Origin: an uncultured Lachnospiraceae bacterium
GTDB lineage: Bacteria > Bacillota > Clostridia > Lachnospirales > Lachnospiraceae
Assembly: GCA_910576895.1 (NCBI GenBank)
Contig: CAJTJZ010000028.1
Location: 1-43,267, forward strand
Length of the DNA: 43,267 nucleotides
Direction: 5' to 3'
The notes beneath the pieces were generated by a model, which was given only the letters and a program-made list of their open reading frames with translations, was not told the origin of the DNA and did not search any database. Numbering within the stretch: the stretch's first letter is position 1; each line of letters begins with the position of its first letter. This document shows positions 42,500 to 43,267 of the stretch, piece by piece. The translations under genes and the position numbers were made by a program.

Positions 42500-42628
42500 A
42501 TGTATATTTTGCGTGCATCAATAACCAAAAAAGATGGCACTAAGATTTATGCTAAGGATTATGGTAAAAGAGCTTTTAAGATCTGGATTGGTTCAAGCTC
42601 CAAACCTGTTAAAAAGAAAAATAATTAA
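42500..42628 (+). CDS. 42-aa basic protein
   Basis: MYILRASITKKDGTKIYAKD... after GAAAGAAGGTGATGTCC. Short basic proteins starting MYILRA.I..KDG..IYAKDYGK..FKIWIG occur in Clostridia genomes; their function is not known to me. It lies alone between the operon terminator and the CRISPR leader. Confidence 0.75.
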   Translation: MYILRASITKKDGTKIYAKDYGKRAFKIWIGSSSKPVKKKNN

Positions 42629-43065
42629 TACTAAAAGATATTTTTGCCAGTTAAAGTGTCTTTAAATTAAAAACAGAAAGATTATAGTTAGCAAAAGGAA
42701 TTTTTGGTAATAAAACATCAGAAGTTCTTTTTTGCATATTTTAGGTTCTTTTGAAAATTGAGCTTGTTTTACAGTATTTTATAATTTTTGTCAACCAAAA
42801 TGTATTTTTTACAGTATTTCACGATTTTTGTAAACTAAGATATAGTATAAAGATTAAAAAGATATACTTGACAGATAAGTAAAGAAAGATATAATAGTTA
42901 TAGAGAGGAAAACGTGGAATAAATGAAAAAATAGTATCAATTAATTTTTCACGCCAAAAAAGGTCAGAAACAAGGTAAAAGGGGCTGAAAATAATAAACT
43001 ATAGAAATAGACGTGCAAAAATAGCCTCTAAAACTGCTTTGTAGAGCCAGTTTCAGAAGGATAGG
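42629..43065. other. AT-rich CRISPR leader
   Basis: No gene. It holds an imperfect 30-bp direct repeat (42767-42796 and 42807-42836, starting TTTTACAGTATTT) spaced 40 bp start to start, then a promoter at 42868 and about 170 bp of purine-rich DNA up to the first CRISPR repeat. Confidence 0.6.
42868..42895 (+). promoter_or_regulatory. Promoter for the CRISPR transcript
   Basis: TTGACA and TATAAT with a 16-bp spacer, facing the CRISPR array about 170 bp before its first repeat. Confidence 0.75.
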
Positions 43066-43267
43066 GTAGAAATGGAAGTACCCCGAGTAAGGGGATTGAC
43101 ACATGTTATCAACTATTATTCTTCGTCTTCGTCAACAGTATGTAGAAATGGAAGTACCCCGAGTAAGGGGATTGACACAATTCAGCAAAAATCTTAAGAG
43201 CAGTGATTAGCAATTCAGTAGAAATGGAAGTACCCCGAGTAAGGGGATTGACACATATTTTTCCATT
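43066..43267 (+). CRISPR. CRISPR array, start only (three 37-bp repeats)
   Basis: Identical 37-bp repeats at 43066-43102, 43142-43178 and 43218-43254, with two complete 39-bp spacers and a third cut by the window edge. The repeat holds a hairpin ACCCC-GAGTA-AGGGG and ends in the handle-like ATTGACAC. CCCC/GGGG hairpins with an ATTGA-type handle are seen in type III (and some type I) systems; the type cannot be fixed without cas genes, none of which is in the window. The AT-rich side with the promoter marks the leader end. Confidence 0.95.

Overview
The window is AT-rich (roughly 30% GC by eye), with strong AGGAGG-type ribosome sites, sigma-A-like promoters and low-GC Firmicutes codon use. The gene content suggests a Clostridia (Lachnospiraceae-like) host. 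About 1-34 kb is the late/structural arm of a large tailed phage or prophage read leftward on the minus strand. About 35.6-43.3 kb is accessory DNA, mostly read rightward, and ends in a CRISPR array that runs off the window. No attachment site or clear phage boundary is visible.

Phage arm, in transcription order (right to left): a 481-aa unknown protein; a three-domain antirepressor (ORF6N + AntA + P22_AR_N); a 943-aa single-chain RNA polymerase-like protein carrying a DVDGD catalytic motif; an HU protein; a small-terminase candidate; a large terminase split by a group I intron; an AntA protein; portal; a protease with a nested scaffold start; a capsid decoration candidate; HK97-type capsid; connector proteins; tail tube; chaperone candidates; a RecU-like nuclease; a tyrosine recombinase; and a tape-measure gene split by three group I introns. 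The polymerase next to HU, and a recombinase near the tape measure, recall yonO-yonN and yomM-yomI of Bacillus phage SPbeta, so I read this as a distant SPbeta-like phage in which the polymerase may transcribe the late genes. Two free-standing homing endonucleases (GIY-YIG and EDxHD-like) sit between structural genes. One small gene with its own sigma-A promoter faces the other way (6.5-6.8 kb).

Between 34.1 and 35.6 kb lies a gene-free, strongly strand-asymmetric low-complexity stretch. It is followed by a YafQ-type toxin-antitoxin operon with ribbon-helix-helix genes and repeated operator-like sites. A Cro/C1-type regulator (36.9-37.1 kb) is enclosed by perfect 31-bp inverted repeats, with 16-bp direct repeats outside them.

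From 38.2 to 42.2 kb an operon of small genes of unknown function, plus a J-domain protein, carries self-cleaving ribozymes in its intergenic spacers: one pistol ribozyme and two type I hammerheads. A tRNA T-arm mimic lies in another spacer, and one gene between the two hammerheads is frameshifted. The operon ends at a strong intrinsic terminator. The window closes with a 42-aa ORF, a leader with a sigma-A-like promoter, and three 37-bp CRISPR repeats.
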